Shown in pieces: positions 13,150 to 13,200 of a stretch of 13,200 nt of DNA. The stretch covers positions 1 through 13,200 of the forward strand of contig DAIRGS010000196.1 of the NCBI GenBank assembly GCA_036794395.1, given 5' to 3'. Origin of the DNA: DASXMX01 sp036794395 (lineage in GTDB: Bacteria; Planctomycetota; Phycisphaerae; Tepidisphaerales; Tepidisphaeraceae). A program made the translations under genes and the position numbers. The first letter of the stretch is position 1. Each line of letters opens with the position of its first letter. The notes beneath the pieces were generated by a model that was not told the DNA's origin, made no database searches, and was given only the letters and a program-made list of their open reading frames with translations.

Positions 13150-13200
13150 GAGACTGTCTCATAAGTAGTTTTAACCGGCTTTGCGATACTCGAACTCCGC
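13150..13200. mobile_element. probable end of an insertion sequence, cut by the window edge
   Basis: From base 13150 the sequence GAGACTGTCTCATAAG has the look of an IS terminal inverted repeat, and its first 11 bases are themselves palindromic. CTAA directly before it (13146-13149) fits a YTAR target-site pattern known for some IS5-family elements. A coding tail on the minus strand (ending 13171) stops just inside the end, as transposase genes often do. The other end lies outside the window, so the family is not proven. Confidence 0.45.
13171..13200 (-). CDS. possible transposase C-terminus (partial)
   Basis: Only nine codons are in the window: AEFEYRKAG and a TAA at 13171-13173. The basic, aromatic tail and its position about 20 bases inside a likely IS end suggest the last residues of a transposase. 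The fragment is too short for a family call. Confidence 0.3.
   Translation of the reverse strand, partial: AEFEYRKAG

Overview
The window looks like chromosomal DNA from a member of the Planctomycetota, most likely the Phycisphaerae/Tepidisphaerales side. This is an inference from gene content. The markers are a degraded gene of the small membrane protein family ending in a CPxCxYNL...CPECG zinc ribbon, a secreted DUF6797-type beta-propeller protein, many exported proteins, fairly high GC, and abundant dispersed inverted and heptameric repeats.

Layout. Bases 1-465 hold no gene. They carry two inverted repeats, one with G-quadruplex-type G-runs and one a perfect 32-bp hairpin. Two plus-strand genes follow: a membrane-anchored TPR protein (466-2292) and an L-rhamnose isomerase-like enzyme (2386-3582). 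The convergent gap 3583-3880 contains a nested repeat: a 40-bp inverted repeat around a diverged copy of the 232-313 hairpin. Every gene after it lies on the minus strand.

The minus-strand genes, in transcription order from the right, are as follows. First comes an IS-like end at the window edge. It abuts a BamE/SmpA-like fragment whose 5' part is missing. Next is a zinc-ribbon membrane protein gene broken by a nonsense codon and a frameshift. Then comes a tight three-gene cluster: circularly permuted ATP-grasp, alpha-E protein and transglutaminase-like protease. After it lie a heptamer-repeat spacer, a DinB-family protein, a two-gene operon (DUF6797 beta-propeller protein and a Tat-type PI-PLC/GDPD-like phosphodiesterase), and a DNA-binding protein with several helix-turn-helix units.

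How the genes may work together. The ATP-grasp/alpha-E/transglutaminase trio is a known conserved neighbourhood, predicted in the literature to make and cut peptide-like amide bonds; its product is unknown. The beta-propeller protein and the phosphodiesterase are translationally coupled and both exported, so they probably serve one extracytoplasmic catabolic task. I saw no CRISPR array, tRNA, rRNA or complete mobile element. The strongest leads are the multi-HTH protein, the hairpin repeat family with a compensatory base-pair change, the missing NTN hydrolase next to the trio, and the decaying right end.
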